A stretch of 64,000 nucleotides of DNA from Selenomonadales bacterium (GCA_900769615.1 CAAGHH010000007.1:1-64000); one strand, 5' to 3'. Shown: positions 1-8,957, counted from the stretch's first letter. A program made the numbers and translations. Notes: generated from the letters alone by a model not told the origin.

Positions 1-2
1 AT

Positions 3-77
3 GCGGAAATAGCTCAGTGGTAGAGCACCACCTTGCCAAGGTGGGGGTCGCGAGTTCGAGCCTCGTTTTCCGCTCCA
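3..77 (+). tRNA. tRNA-Gly (GCC), copy 1
   Basis: Complete cloverleaf with encoded CCA. The 7-bp acceptor stem GCGGAAA/TTTCCGC lies at 3-9 and 67-73. The anticodon stem CCACC/GGTGG flanks loop TTGCCAA, with anticodon GCC at 35-37. Discriminator T is followed by CCA at 75-77. Identical to the copy at 173-247. The gene starts two bases into the window, so the array may extend to the left. Confidence 0.96.
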
Positions 78-84
78 TTATTTA

Positions 85-158
85 GGCGACATAGCCAAGT
101 GGTAAGGCCGAGGTCTGCAAAACCTTTATCCCCAGTTCGATTCTGGGTGTCGCCTCCA
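85..158 (+). tRNA. tRNA-Cys (GCA), copy 1
   Basis: Acceptor GGCGACA/TGTCGCC, anticodon loop CTGCAAA (GCA), T-arm CCCAG/CTGGG, and encoded CCA at 156-158. It follows tRNA-Gly by 7 nt, so the two are surely co-transcribed. It differs from the second Cys copy at paired positions only: the last anticodon-stem pair and two T-stem pairs. Confidence 0.95.
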
Positions 159-172
159 ATTTTATATTTTAT

Positions 173-247
173 GCGGAAATAGCTCAGTGGTAGAGCACCA
201 CCTTGCCAAGGTGGGGGTCGCGAGTTCGAGCCTCGTTTTCCGCTCCA
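173..247 (+). tRNA. tRNA-Gly (GCC), copy 2
   Basis: Same sequence as the copy at 3-77, offset by 170 nt, with encoded CCA at 245-247. Together with the following Cys gene it forms a tandem duplication of a Gly-Cys pair. Confidence 0.96.
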
Positions 248-256
248 TTTTATTTT

Positions 257-330
<74 letters not shown>

Positions 331-342
331 AAATAAAAGCAG

Positions 343-368
343 AGCCTAGTGTTGCTAGGCTTTTTTTT
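343..368 (+). terminator. Rho-independent terminator of the tRNA array
   Basis: Stem GCCTAG/CTAGGC with a 5-nt loop, followed by eight T residues. It lies 13 nt after the last tRNA. Confidence 0.9.
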
Positions 369-421
369 GTATCAAAAAGTGTGTTATACTGAGTTGGTAT
401 TAAATAATAAGGGGTGTTTTT

Positions 422-1336
422 ATGGCTAATATGCCGTCAAGAATTACAGACAATTTATTAAATGTGTTTAATTACTGCTTTGTGGAGACAGTTCCTTATG
501 CGTTTTTTAAACCTAATCCTGAGCGGGATATTGCGGTAAATCTAGTAGATAAAGAATATCACTGTGAAGATTGTGGCAAGGTAACGCAGGTACTTTATCA
601 AAAACGACCGTTGACGTATTATTCCAAAGGTAAGCTGGCTATGGAACGTCGTATATATGATAAATTAGGCAAAAGATTTCCGTTTATGGGTGAAATCGAG
701 GCTGGCGTGCCGTTTACTAATGAAGCGATTGGTCTTTGTGAGGCTTGCGCAACTAAAAAAGTGCTCAAGTCGGAAGAAACTGAGCAAAAGATTGTTAATT
801 TAGCCCGTGATTTACATCGCGCCGATGAGCTGGCAGTAGCAAAAGCCCAAGCGGCAATGGAACAGGCACTAACGCGCTGGCTGGATTCAGTTACTGAGCC
901 GGAGACGTTTTTACAGTATAATTTAGGTGATTTTAATGCTGTGCGTGATTTAATTTGTGCTGCAATGCTGGATGATACTGTTGAATTAGCCAAAGTGCTG
1001 CAAGAATATCAAAGTGAGGTAGTGCAGCTAAAGTCAGTTATAAGCAAGATGCTGAAGACATTGCCGGATAAATGGCTGGCGTATGCGGAACGGTCAACTG
1101 CTGTCTTTGAGTCCATGCATGATAAGATGTATCATGAGTATAGTGTAGCTTTCCCTGCCGAAGGTCAGATGCCAGAGAATTATTATATTTATCGTCCTAT
1201 TGAAAAAGAGCGGGTGCAAATGTTCTTGGAACAGCCACGGATTGAAACGCTTGATGAACTTATGATGGAAGTAGGTTTTCATGGTGAATGGATTGATTTG
1301 GTAACCAAACGAGTAGCTGAACTGCAACAAAGCTAA
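422..1336 (+). CDS. Unknown 304-aa protein with two Cys pairs
   Basis: ATG preceded by AAGGGGTG. I do not recognise the family. The N-terminal third contains CEDCG (about residues 49-53) and, some 60 residues later, CEACA. This spacing of two CxxC pairs would suit a structural zinc site. The rest is helical and charged, with no signal peptide or membrane segment, so it is probably cytoplasmic. It stands alone between the tRNA terminator and its own terminator at 1349-1400. An internal antisense reading frame is treated as a shadow. Confidence 0.75.
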   Translation: MANMPSRITDNLLNVFNYCFVETVPYAFFKPNPERDIAVNLVDKEYHCEDCGKVTQVLYQKRPLTYYSKGKLAMERRIYDKLGKRFPFMGEIEAGVPFTNEAIGLCEACATKKVLKSEETEQKIVNLARDLHRADELAVAKAQAAMEQALTRWLDSVTEPETFLQYNLGDFNAVRDLICAAMLDDTVELAKVLQEYQSEVVQLKSVISKMLKTLPDKWLAYAERSTAVFESMHDKMYHEYSVAFPAEGQMPENYYIYRPIEKERVQMFLEQPRIETLDELMMEVGFHGEWIDLVTKRVAELQQS

Positions 1337-1348
1337 ATAAATAGTGAT

Positions 1349-1400
1349 AAAATCGGTTAATTGGTCATTTATTTGATTAATTGACCGATTTTTATTTTTT
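1349..1400 (+). terminator. Terminator after the Cys-pair protein gene
   Basis: A long hairpin (about 19 pairs including G-U) starting AAAATCGGT and ending ACCGATTTT, followed by a T-rich tract. Confidence 0.85.
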
Positions 1401-1504
1401 TATATTGTATGCAGGGGAATTTTTATTTTTATGGCGAATTAATAATATATCGGAATAATATTGCTAATAGTTAGATTTTTTGTAAATTGAGGGAGGAAGG
1501 GCAT

Positions 1505-3328
1505 ATGAAGTTGAAGGGTAAGTTAGTGGGAGCGATTGTGGGGATAGCTGTTATTACGACAGCCCTCATAAGTGCGATTTTTATCCACAATATGATTACT
1601 GAATCAGATCGGCAGATTGAGATTTATCGGCAGTCACTTACAGAAAGTGTTGAACGTGAACTCAAACTAGAAACAGAATCAGCTATTACCGTGCTGGCTA
1701 ATGTTTATAAACGGCAGCAGGCTGGGGAGTTTACCGAGGAGCAGGCTAAAAAATTAGCCGCTGATTTAGTTCGTCAAATGCGTTATGATGATGGCGCTGG
1801 TTATTTTTATATTGATACCTATGATGGCGTCAATGTAGTATTGCTGGGACGTGATGCTGAAGGCAAGTCCCGGATTAATTCGCAGGATACTGAAGGTAAA
1901 TACTATATAAAGGAAATGATTGCCAATGGCCGTAATGGCGGTGGTTATACTGATTTGATGTTTGCTAAACCTAATGAATCAACACCGCTTCCAAAACGCA
2001 ATTATACAGAAGCGTTTGAGCCTTATCAATGGGTAGTTGGTACCGGTGTCTGGATTGATTATATTGACAGCAAGGTAGATCAGCAGCAAGCAGCCGCTGA
2101 TGAGGCTTTGCATGGTCAGATTATAAAAATGCTTATTACGCTGTTGATTCTGGTTATTTTGTTTGCTGGTGCTGGTGTATGGATTTCGGGTCAGATAGTA
2201 AGACCAATTCAGTTAGTTACGCGCAAACTTGAGGTTTTGGCAACTGGCGATTTGCGATTAGATAGCAGCGATGAAAACGAGGCGTCAACGGCTAAAGGCA
2301 AACTGGCTAATATAACGAGCTTAGCTAGTCTTACCGGAGGCAATGATGAAGTTGGCATAATGAGCCGGGCTATGCAGACGTTGCAGAAAAATATCAGTAC
2401 GATGATGAAGCAAATAAAAGATTCCGCTGAAGAAGTAGCACAGTCATCGCAGCAGCTTACGGAAAATGCTGAGCAGTCAGCGCTGGCAAGCAATCAGATT
2501 GCTGATTCCATAGTAAATGTGGCAGGCTCCTGTAATGAACAGTTTACATCCGTAGAAGATGCTGATACGCATGTAAGCAAGCTTTCAAGTAATATGGAAA
2601 GCTTTAAGGCAACTATTAACCAAGCTGGAAGTATGGTCAACGATACGAAACATGAAGCTGATGCTGGAAGCGCTAATATGAAAAATGCGGTAGAGCAGAT
2701 GCGGCTTATTGAACAGACAGTTAGTGAATCGGCAAAAGTTATTGCTGAACTTGGGGAAGAATCAAATCGGATCGGGAGCATTGTCGAAGCAATATCGGGG
2801 ATTGCTGAGCAAACCAATCTCTTGTCCTTGAATGCGGCTATCGAAGCGGCTAGAGCTGGCGAACATGGACGCGGGTTTGCGGTAGTAGCTGATGAAGTAA
2901 GAAAGCTTGCCGAGCAGTCACAGGATTCGGCAAAAGAAATTACGCAGATAATAGTATCAATTCAGCAAAAAGCGCAAAATGCAGTAAATGTCATGCAGGA
3001 AGGTGTAGCGCAAGTTGAAAATGGTGTTGAAGCGGTAAATGGTGCTGGGGTATCGTTTGGCGATATTGCCTCAAAGGTGCAAACTGTAGTAGTACAAACC
3101 CAGGAAATGGAACATATAGTTAATGAGCTGGCTGAAAGCACTAATACTATAAGTGATGCCGTTGGCAAGATAAGCACTATGAGCAAGAGTGTATCGGCTG
3201 AGGCGCAAACGGTATCGGCAGCAACTGAGGAACAGACTGCTACCATGAGCGAAATCGCTTCGGCCAGCAAAAAACTTGCTAGTATGGCGGAAACGATGGA
3301 AAATGCTATTAATAAATTTAAAATTTGA
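1505..3328 (+). CDS. Methyl-accepting chemotaxis protein, single-Cache type
   Basis: Transmembrane chemoreceptor of 607 aa feeding CheA/CheW. ATG 1505 is chosen because GGGAGG (1491-1496) lies 8 nt upstream; an upstream TTG at 1487 has no such site. Order: TM1 (about 7-29); an extracytoplasmic sensor (about 35-200) resembling sCache_2, with DDGAGYFYIDTYDG and GTGVWIDYID; TM2 (about 210-230); HAMP; then a long methylation/signalling coiled coil. The conserved tip, EQTNLLSLNAAIEAARAG followed by GFAVVADEVRKLAEQS, is intact. Oddity: the HAMP linker holds roughly 25 extra polar residues between GDLRLD and the second helix (NDEVGIMSRAM). Monocistronic, with a terminator at 3356-3389. The ligand cannot be read; sCache domains often bind small carboxylates. 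Confidence 0.93.
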   Translation: MKLKGKLVGAIVGIAVITTALISAIFIHNMITESDRQIEIYRQSLTESVERELKLETESAITVLANVYKRQQAGEFTEEQAKKLAADLVRQMRYDDGAGYFYIDTYDGVNVVLLGRDAEGKSRINSQDTEGKYYIKEMIANGRNGGGYTDLMFAKPNESTPLPKRNYTEAFEPYQWVVGTGVWIDYIDSKVDQQQAAADEALHGQIIKMLITLLILVILFAGAGVWISGQIVRPIQLVTRKLEVLATGDLRLDSSDENEASTAKGKLANITSLASLTGGNDEVGIMSRAMQTLQKNISTMMKQIKDSAEEVAQSSQQLTENAEQSALASNQIADSIVNVAGSCNEQFTSVEDADTHVSKLSSNMESFKATINQAGSMVNDTKHEADAGSANMKNAVEQMRLIEQTVSESAKVIAELGEESNRIGSIVEAISGIAEQTNLLSLNAAIEAARAGEHGRGFAVVADEVRKLAEQSQDSAKEITQIIVSIQQKAQNAVNVMQEGVAQVENGVEAVNGAGVSFGDIASKVQTVVVQTQEMEHIVNELAESTNTISDAVGKISTMSKSVSAEAQTVSAATEEQTATMSEIASASKKLASMAETMENAINKFKI

Positions 3329-3355
3329 TACTGAATATCATATATGATGAAGGCT

Positions 3356-3389
3356 AAAAACTGGCAGCTGAGTCTGCCAGTTTTTTTTT
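3356..3389 (+). terminator. Terminator after the chemoreceptor
   Basis: Stem CTGGCAG/CTGCCAG (3361-3367/3374-3380) extended by A/T pairs, then nine T residues. Confidence 0.9.
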
Positions 3390-3418
3390 CGTCATGGATT
3401 ATTAATGGGGGAATTGTT

Positions 3419-4317
3419 TTGTTAGATGAACATGAATGGAAGTATGTATTGCAAGCTGCCAGTGATGGTACCTTTTCGGGAGCTGCCCGGCATATGTTTG
3501 TTTCCCAGCCTTCGTTGTCACAATGTATAAAAAAATAGAAGGGGAACTAGGAACACCACTCTTTGATCGGCGTCAGACGCCGTTGACACTTACTGCCGCC
3601 GGCAAAATTTATGTACGCAAGGCTAAGGAAATTCAGCGGATTGCCCAAGAGCTGGTGCAAGAAACGGCTGATCTTACCGAGCTTCGTTCCGGCAGCCTTT
3701 GTATTGGCAGCTCGCGGACGCGTTCATCCTGTTATCTTTTAGATACACTAATAAGGTTCCATCGGCTTTATCCAGGAATTAATCTTTCTGTAAGAGAGCA
3801 TGGTGTTAATGAACTGCGTGATGACATAGCTGGAGGCAAAGTGGATTTTGCCCTGCTATATGAGCCGTTAGCCGATGATGGCTTGCAGTCAACCCCCTTG
3901 CTTCGGGAAAGGGTATTGCTGGCTGTGCCTTGGGAACACAAACTTACTGCTGAGTTTAAGGGCAAGCAGCCCTGGCCGCTGCCGAGGCTGTCCTTTGCCA
4001 AGATGGATAAATTACCGTTTATAAAATTGCAGGCAGCCAGAAGGATGTCAACGGTATATACTGATCTTTGTGCCAAACTTGCTATTGCACCGCGGGTTGT
4101 ATTTGAGGCTGACAGCATTATTGATGCAGCGGAGCTTAGTGCCAAAGGCATGGGCGCAACCTTAGTTACGGATATGCTGGCTGCTAATGATCGCTGGCAG
4201 CAGCAGTTATGTTTTTTTGAATTAGCGGAGCCAGTAGCCGATAGAATCCTGGTAGCAGCATATAATCAAAATTTATCCCAAGCTGCTAAAAGGTTTATCG
4301 AAATGCTAAAAATTTAA
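3419..4317 (+). CDS. LysR-type regulator interrupted by a frameshift at A7
   Basis: Frame one runs from TTG 3419 (GGGGG at 3407-3411) through the winged-helix N-terminus (HEWKYVLQAASDGTFSGAA, then QPSLSQCIKK) and stops at TAG 3536-3538. Frame two, open to 4317, continues as IEGELGTPLFDRR, the expected next LysR residues, and then the full effector-binding domain. The break lies in TGT ATA AAA AAA TAG. This contains A AAA AAA in the X XXY YYZ phase, and a -1 shift there yields a seamless 299-aa LysR protein. Explanations are programmed -1 frameshifting or RNA-polymerase slippage, a real inactivating deletion, or a homopolymer sequencing error. It lies just upstream of, and may regulate, the fumarate reductase operon; that target is inference. 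Confidence 0.85.
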
Positions 4318-4331
4318 CAATTTTTTCAGCT

Positions 4332-4374
4332 AAGGGAGGAATGAATAAACAAATGATTCATTCCTCCCTTTTGT
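4332..4374 (+). terminator. Terminator after the LysR gene
   Basis: A 15-bp stem starting AAGGGAGGAATGAAT, with its complement at 4356-4370, then TTTTG. It separates the regulator from the reductase operon. Confidence 0.82.
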
Positions 4375-4505
4375 GTTATTGTTTTTTTCAATAGTCACTA
4401 TAAGGATAATGTATTTTTCTAATAGCTCTCATTTATATACAATAAGTAAAGATAATGTAATCATAATTTAGTGAATAGTTTTATAAAATGCAGGAGGGAT
4501 TTGCA

Positions 4506-6362
4506 ATGGCGAAGGAGATTTCGCGGCGTACCTTTATCAAAGGTGCGGCCGCTGCTGGAGCGGTGCTGGCAGCCGGTTCATATATTACCTGGAATGGCAG
4601 AAATATACCAGACAAGGTAAAAACGGGTGATGTTGTCTATGATGTGCTGGTAATAGGCAGTGGTGGTGCTGGTATGCGGGCAGCTTTGACAGCAGCTAAG
4701 GATAAATCTTTGCAGGTAGCGGTCATGACCAAGCTTATTCCGACCCGTTCGGCTTCGACGATGGCTCAAGGCGGTATGAATGGTGTTACTGGTGTAACTG
4801 ATGATAAAGATAGTATTGAATCGCATGTTTTTGATACGGTAAAAGGCGGCGATTATCTTTGCGATCAGGATGCAGTTGAATTCTTTGCCGAAAATGCTGG
4901 TAAAACCATCTATGAAATGGATTATATGGGCTTCCCGTACAATCGTCAGGCTGACGGCAGTTTCCATCAGCGGAAGATGGGCGGTTCATCCCATGCTAGA
5001 GCTGCTTATTATCAGGATCGTTCTGGTCATGCTATGGTCCATGCTTTATTCGAGCAATGTTTAGCGCAGGATATTGATTTTATATCCGAATGTCAAATGT
5101 TGGAAATAAGTATGAGCGGAGAAAAAGACGAGCAGCTAAATGGTGTTATTGCTATGGATATGCGCAGCGGTAATATTTTAGGAATACCAGCTAAAACCAT
5201 AATTATCGCTACTGGTGGTTATGGTCGGGCTTATTGGGTGCGTACATCAAATCCATATAGTTCAACTGGTGATGGTATAGTTGCTGGCATGAATGTCGGT
5301 ATACCGTTTAAGGATCCTGAAATGGTGCAATTTCATCCCACGGGGCTTTCGGCTAATGGCGTGCTGTTATCAGAATCGAGCCGTTCTGAGGGCGCTACGC
5401 TCATAAATAAAAACGGCGAACGGTTTATGAAGAAATATGCTCCGGAAAAAATGGAGCTAGCCACGCGTGATATCGTTGCACGAGCTATTGCTACTGAAAT
5501 TGCTGAAGGGCGCGGTATAGGCGAAGGCTTGCAAGCAGGCGTATATATGGATTTTACCAAATTACCGCCAGGCAGAGTGCAGGAGCGATTAGGTCAGGTT
5601 TATGACCTTTCCAAGCGCTTTGCTGGGGTTGATATTACCAAGGAACCGGTGCCAATAAGCCCGACTTGTCATTATTCTATGGGCGGCTTGGAGATGGCTG
5701 ATTTTCATACTGGAGCTACACGAGTAAAAGGTATTTACACTGCTGGTGAATGCAGCTGTGTTTCGGTGCATGGCGCCAATCGTTTAGGAGCAAATTCGCT
5801 GTCAGAAGTATTGGTATTTGGTCAGGCAGCTGGCGAAGGAGCCGCTAATTATGCTAAAGCCGAAAAATTTGCGGGAAGTTCAGCTAAGCTTAAGGAAGAT
5901 GCTAAAAAATGGCTGGATAAATTTGCTGAAGTTACTGGTCGCAGTCATTTGGCGAATAAGACTGTGCCGGAAATTCGCGATGCTATGGTAAATACGATGT
6001 GGTTTAAAGCCGGTGTATTTAGAGAAGAAGGGGAATTACAGGAGGCAGCGAAGGAACTCGCCGGCTTGGAAAAAGAGTATGAGCGTTGCTATGTAGGTGA
6101 TACTTCGCATGTTTATAATACCGCCTTCTCGCAATATATTGAGCTTGGCAATTTGTTGCAGATTTCTCATGCTATCGTGCAGGGGGCACTGGCTCGCAAG
6201 GAAAGCCGTGGTGGTCATACTCGGCGGGATTATCCCAAACGTGATGATAAAAATTTCCTCAAACATACGCTTATATTTAAAGATAAAGCAAATGGCAGTT
6301 ATCGTACCGAATATAAAGATGTGGTAATTACTAAATATCAGCCGAAGGAAAGGAAATATTAA
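4506..6362 (+). CDS. Fumarate reductase flavoprotein subunit with Tat signal (MfrA-like)
   Basis: A 618-aa flavoprotein of the FrdA/SdhA family. ATG 4506 follows AGGAGGG (4492-4498). The N-terminus carries SRRTFIKG (residues 6-13) and a short Ala-rich hydrophobic stretch, a twin-arginine export signal, which places the catalytic subunit outside the cytoplasmic membrane. FAD-binding VIGSGGAGMRAA is near residue 50. Active-site motifs are present: VQFHPTGL, RSEGATL, HYSMGG, and GANRLGANSL. Odd residue: the position of the covalent-FAD histidine (RSHT...AQGG in E. coli SdhA) reads RSASTMAQGG, with Ala at about residue 83, suggesting non-covalent FAD. The downstream FeS and CCG-domain subunits match the methylmenaquinol:fumarate reductase (MfrABE) layout known from Wolinella. 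Direction (fumarate reduction) is inferred from that family and an anaerobic lifestyle. Confidence 0.9.
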   Translation: MAKEISRRTFIKGAAAAGAVLAAGSYITWNGRNIPDKVKTGDVVYDVLVIGSGGAGMRAALTAAKDKSLQVAVMTKLIPTRSASTMAQGGMNGVTGVTDDKDSIESHVFDTVKGGDYLCDQDAVEFFAENAGKTIYEMDYMGFPYNRQADGSFHQRKMGGSSHARAAYYQDRSGHAMVHALFEQCLAQDIDFISECQMLEISMSGEKDEQLNGVIAMDMRSGNILGIPAKTIIIATGGYGRAYWVRTSNPYSSTGDGIVAGMNVGIPFKDPEMVQFHPTGLSANGVLLSESSRSEGATLINKNGERFMKKYAPEKMELATRDIVARAIATEIAEGRGIGEGLQAGVYMDFTKLPPGRVQERLGQVYDLSKRFAGVDITKEPVPISPTCHYSMGGLEMADFHTGATRVKGIYTAGECSCVSVHGANRLGANSLSEVLVFGQAAGEGAANYAKAEKFAGSSAKLKEDAKKWLDKFAEVTGRSHLANKTVPEIRDAMVNTMWFKAGVFREEGELQEAAKELAGLEKEYERCYVGDTSHVYNTAFSQYIELGNLLQISHAIVQGALARKESRGGHTRRDYPKRDDKNFLKHTLIFKDKANGSYRTEYKDVVITKYQPKERKY

Positions 6363-6364
6363 TT

Positions 6365-7318
6365 ATGGACGTAAAATTAAGAATCCATCGCTTCGTCGAG
6401 GGGCGTAAATGGATACAAGATTATACCGTGACCATTCGTACTGGCATGACCGTGCTAGAAGCCCTTACGGAAATCAAGGAAAAGCAGGATCCAACGCTTT
6501 CCTTTACCTGTTCCTGTCGTTCAAGCATCTGCGGCGCTTGTGCAGTAAAAGTAAATGGCAATGCTGAATTAGCTTGTGAAATCTTAGTCGAGAAATTAAT
6601 TGAACGGTATGAAACCGAAACGCTTACTATTGAGCCTTTGGGCAATTTTAAAGTTATTCGTGACTTGATTGTTGATTGGGATCCTAAATATGCTCAGCTA
6701 AAGAAGATTAAACCTAGTGTAAATACCAAAGCGGAATTTACACCAGAAACAGGTTGTAAGCAGTCACCAGCTGATTTTGATAAATATAAGAAATATGCTG
6801 GCTGTATTCTCTGCGGTTCCTGCGTTTCGGAGTGCAATAAAAATACGCTTAATCAAAAAGATTTTCTTGATCCATTTGTTTTTGTTAAGGCAGAAAAATT
6901 GGTCGCTGATTCACGCGATCGCAGTCCGGAAGAACATTTAAAAGCGGTAGTAGCTAGCGGGTTGTGGCGCTGCTTTAACTGTCAGGAATGCACGGCTAAA
7001 TGTCCAAAGGGGCTGGATCCAGCAGGAGCTATTGAAAAACTCAAGGCTGCAACCTTTAAGTATCATTTAGATGATAATGTTGGCGCTCGCCATGCTAAAG
7101 CTATTTATGATGATATTAAAGAATCTGGCACACTTGATGAATCCAAGCTTAATATTAAATCAGAAGGCTTTTTGCTAGCGGGACTTAGAGCTCCTATGGC
7201 GTTAAGACTTATGCATGTTGGTAAAATGAATCCATTGGCTAAGCATCCAGTAAATCCGGAGATTGCTACCATTGCTAAAATTGTTAAAAATGCCGAAGCG
7301 GCGGCTAAGGAGGATTAA
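6365..7318 (+). CDS. Fumarate reductase iron-sulfur subunit (MfrB/SdhB-like)
   Basis: A 317-aa electron-transfer subunit starting 2 nt after the flavoprotein stop, so translationally linked. An N-terminal [2Fe-2S] ferredoxin domain has CSCRSSICGAC (about residues 49-59) and a fourth Cys near 71. The C-terminal helical domain has two Cys clusters, CILCGSCVSEC and CFNCQECTAKCP, for the [3Fe-4S]/[4Fe-4S] centres. It carries no signal of its own; with a Tat-exported partner, co-export (hitch-hiking) is the usual model. It is longer than E. coli SdhB (about 240 aa) by a C-terminal extension, which may contact the CCG subunit. Confidence 0.92.
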   Translation: MDVKLRIHRFVEGRKWIQDYTVTIRTGMTVLEALTEIKEKQDPTLSFTCSCRSSICGACAVKVNGNAELACEILVEKLIERYETETLTIEPLGNFKVIRDLIVDWDPKYAQLKKIKPSVNTKAEFTPETGCKQSPADFDKYKKYAGCILCGSCVSECNKNTLNQKDFLDPFVFVKAEKLVADSRDRSPEEHLKAVVASGLWRCFNCQECTAKCPKGLDPAGAIEKLKAATFKYHLDDNVGARHAKAIYDDIKESGTLDESKLNIKSEGFLLAGLRAPMALRLMHVGKMNPLAKHPVNPEIATIAKIVKNAEAAAKED

Positions 7319-7321
7319 CTT

Positions 7322-8194
7322 ATGTCATTGCAATATGCACTATTTCCTGGCTGCGTGCTAGATGGCGCAGCAGCTGAGGCGTATACATCGTTAAAGAAGG
7401 TTTGCGAAAAATTAGCTATAACTATCGAGGAGATACCTAACTGGACCTGCTGTGGCGCTTCCCATGCGCAGGGCGTTAATGATTTGGCAGCATTAGCAGT
7501 AAATGCGCGCAATATATCAATTGCCGAAAATATGGGACTTGATATTATGACTGTTTGCAATACCTGCACTTTGCAGCTGCGCACAGCTAAAATGCGGCTG
7601 GATAAAGATCCTAAGCTGAAAGAAAAAGTCAATGCCATTTTAGAAGAATCAGGTCATCCTTATAAGTATCAGGGAACTAGTAAAATAACACATTTCCTTT
7701 GGGTACTTGATGAGCATCCTGAGGTGCTTAAAGGAAAAATCAGCAAATCCCTTAACGGGTTTAAGGTGGCTTGTTATTATGGCTGTCATATCCTGCGCCC
7801 GCAGGAAGTCATGAATCATGGTGATGGCAAACATCCTGATTATATGGAGCGGCTTATTCGTCAGCTTGGCGGCGAGCCTGTATGGTTTGATGCTAATCGC
7901 AAATGCTGCGGTTTCCATGCGCAGCTAGCAGCTGAGCATGATGTTTTGACTGCCACTGGACAGATAGTAGACAGCGCCGATAGGGCTGGCGCGCAGGCTA
8001 TAGTTACGCCATGTCCTTTATGTCAAATGCAGCTTGATATGTATGAACCAGAAGGAAGAACAGCGGTTCATTCACGGGCGGAACTTCCCGTCTTGCATTT
8101 ACAGCAGCTTATAGGTTTTGCTCTTGGCTTTAGTAAACAGGAAGTCGGTTTTGATAGGCATGTCTCAGCACAGTTAAAATTGAAATTGGGTTAA
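7322..8194 (+). CDS. CCG-domain membrane-associated subunit (MfrE/SdhE/HdrB-like)
   Basis: A 290-aa protein with two cysteine-rich CCG domains. The first has PGCVLDG and NWTCCGASH; the second has CYYGCHILRP, NRKCCGFHA and TPCPLCQMQ. This arrangement is that of heterodisulfide reductase subunit B and of the E subunit of SdhABE/MfrABE enzymes, which replaces the haem-carrying SdhC/D anchors and exchanges electrons with the quinone pool. It starts 4 nt after the FeS gene and closes the operon, with a terminator at 8200-8238. There are no obvious transmembrane helices, so membrane attachment would be monotopic. The lack of a cytochrome b subunit anywhere nearby supports the E-type assignment. Confidence 0.88.
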   Translation: MSLQYALFPGCVLDGAAAEAYTSLKKVCEKLAITIEEIPNWTCCGASHAQGVNDLAALAVNARNISIAENMGLDIMTVCNTCTLQLRTAKMRLDKDPKLKEKVNAILEESGHPYKYQGTSKITHFLWVLDEHPEVLKGKISKSLNGFKVACYYGCHILRPQEVMNHGDGKHPDYMERLIRQLGGEPVWFDANRKCCGFHAQLAAEHDVLTATGQIVDSADRAGAQAIVTPCPLCQMQLDMYEPEGRTAVHSRAELPVLHLQQLIGFALGFSKQEVGFDRHVSAQLKLKLG

Positions 8195-8199
8195 TAACT

Positions 8200-8238
8200 A
8201 AAAACTCCTCAGTGACTTTGGTCATTTGAGGAGTTTTT
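8200..8238 (+). terminator. Terminator of the fumarate reductase operon
   Basis: Stem AAAAACTCCTCA/TGAGGAGTTTTT around a 15-nt loop, with the T-run inside the 3' arm. Confidence 0.88.
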
Positions 8239-8309
8239 GGCTTGGCAAAAGATTGAAAATGGCGGTATAATTCTGTTGTATAAATTATATTGAAAAGAGG
8301 GAAATCGCA

Positions 8310-8957
8310 ATGGATAATATCGAAAGACGCGATAAGGGACTGGCTTATGTATCAGATAATAAAGTATTTGCAGAGCAGAAGAAGGCTAGAAGAATAACGC
8401 AGGAATTAAATACTATTGACCGGTCAGATTTTGCTGGTATTGCCAAAATCGTAAAAAAATTGCTGGGAAAATCCGGCAAAGGTGCTTTTATTAATCCGCC
8501 GTTTTACTGTGATTATGGTTTCCATATCGAAGTCGGTGATAATTTCTTTGCCAATTATAATTGCACGATTTTAGATGTAGTCAAGGTTAAATTTGGTGAT
8601 AATTGCCTCTTAGCACCAAATGTTGCTATTTATACAGCAGGACATCCAGTGCATCCCCAGGCTAGAAATTCAGGCTATGAATATGGAAAAGAAATTGTGT
8701 TTGGTGATAATGTCTGGGTTGGAGGCAATTCAGTTATTTGTCCGGGGGTGCATATTGGCAGCAATGTTGTCATTGGTGCGGGCTCAGTAGTTACCAAGGA
8801 TATTCCCGACTGGTCAATAGCTGCTGGCAATCCATGCAAGGTAATTCGTCCAATTACTGATGATGATAAAAGATATTTATATAAAAAGGAATTAATTGAT
8901 GACGAAGCTTGGCAGGATATTGTAAGTGGCAAGCAATTATTTCAGCCTTTAGCGTAG
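8310..8957 (+). CDS. Hexapeptide-repeat sugar O-acetyltransferase
   Basis: A 215-aa protein of the maltose/galactoside acetyltransferase (Maa/LacA) family. ATG 8310 follows AGAGGGAAA. The N-terminal mac domain is present, then a left-handed beta-helix with FINPPFYCDYGFHIEVGD, the catalytic-His strip APNVAIYTAGHPVHP, and the closing coils GDNVWVGGNSVICPGVHIG and GAGSVVTKDIP. It transfers acetyl from acetyl-CoA to a sugar hydroxyl; the true acceptor cannot be read. A single gene. Confidence 0.9.
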   Translation: MDNIERRDKGLAYVSDNKVFAEQKKARRITQELNTIDRSDFAGIAKIVKKLLGKSGKGAFINPPFYCDYGFHIEVGDNFFANYNCTILDVVKVKFGDNCLLAPNVAIYTAGHPVHPQARNSGYEYGKEIVFGDNVWVGGNSVICPGVHIGSNVVIGAGSVVTKDIPDWSIAAGNPCKVIRPITDDDKRYLYKKELIDDEAWQDIVSGKQLFQPLA

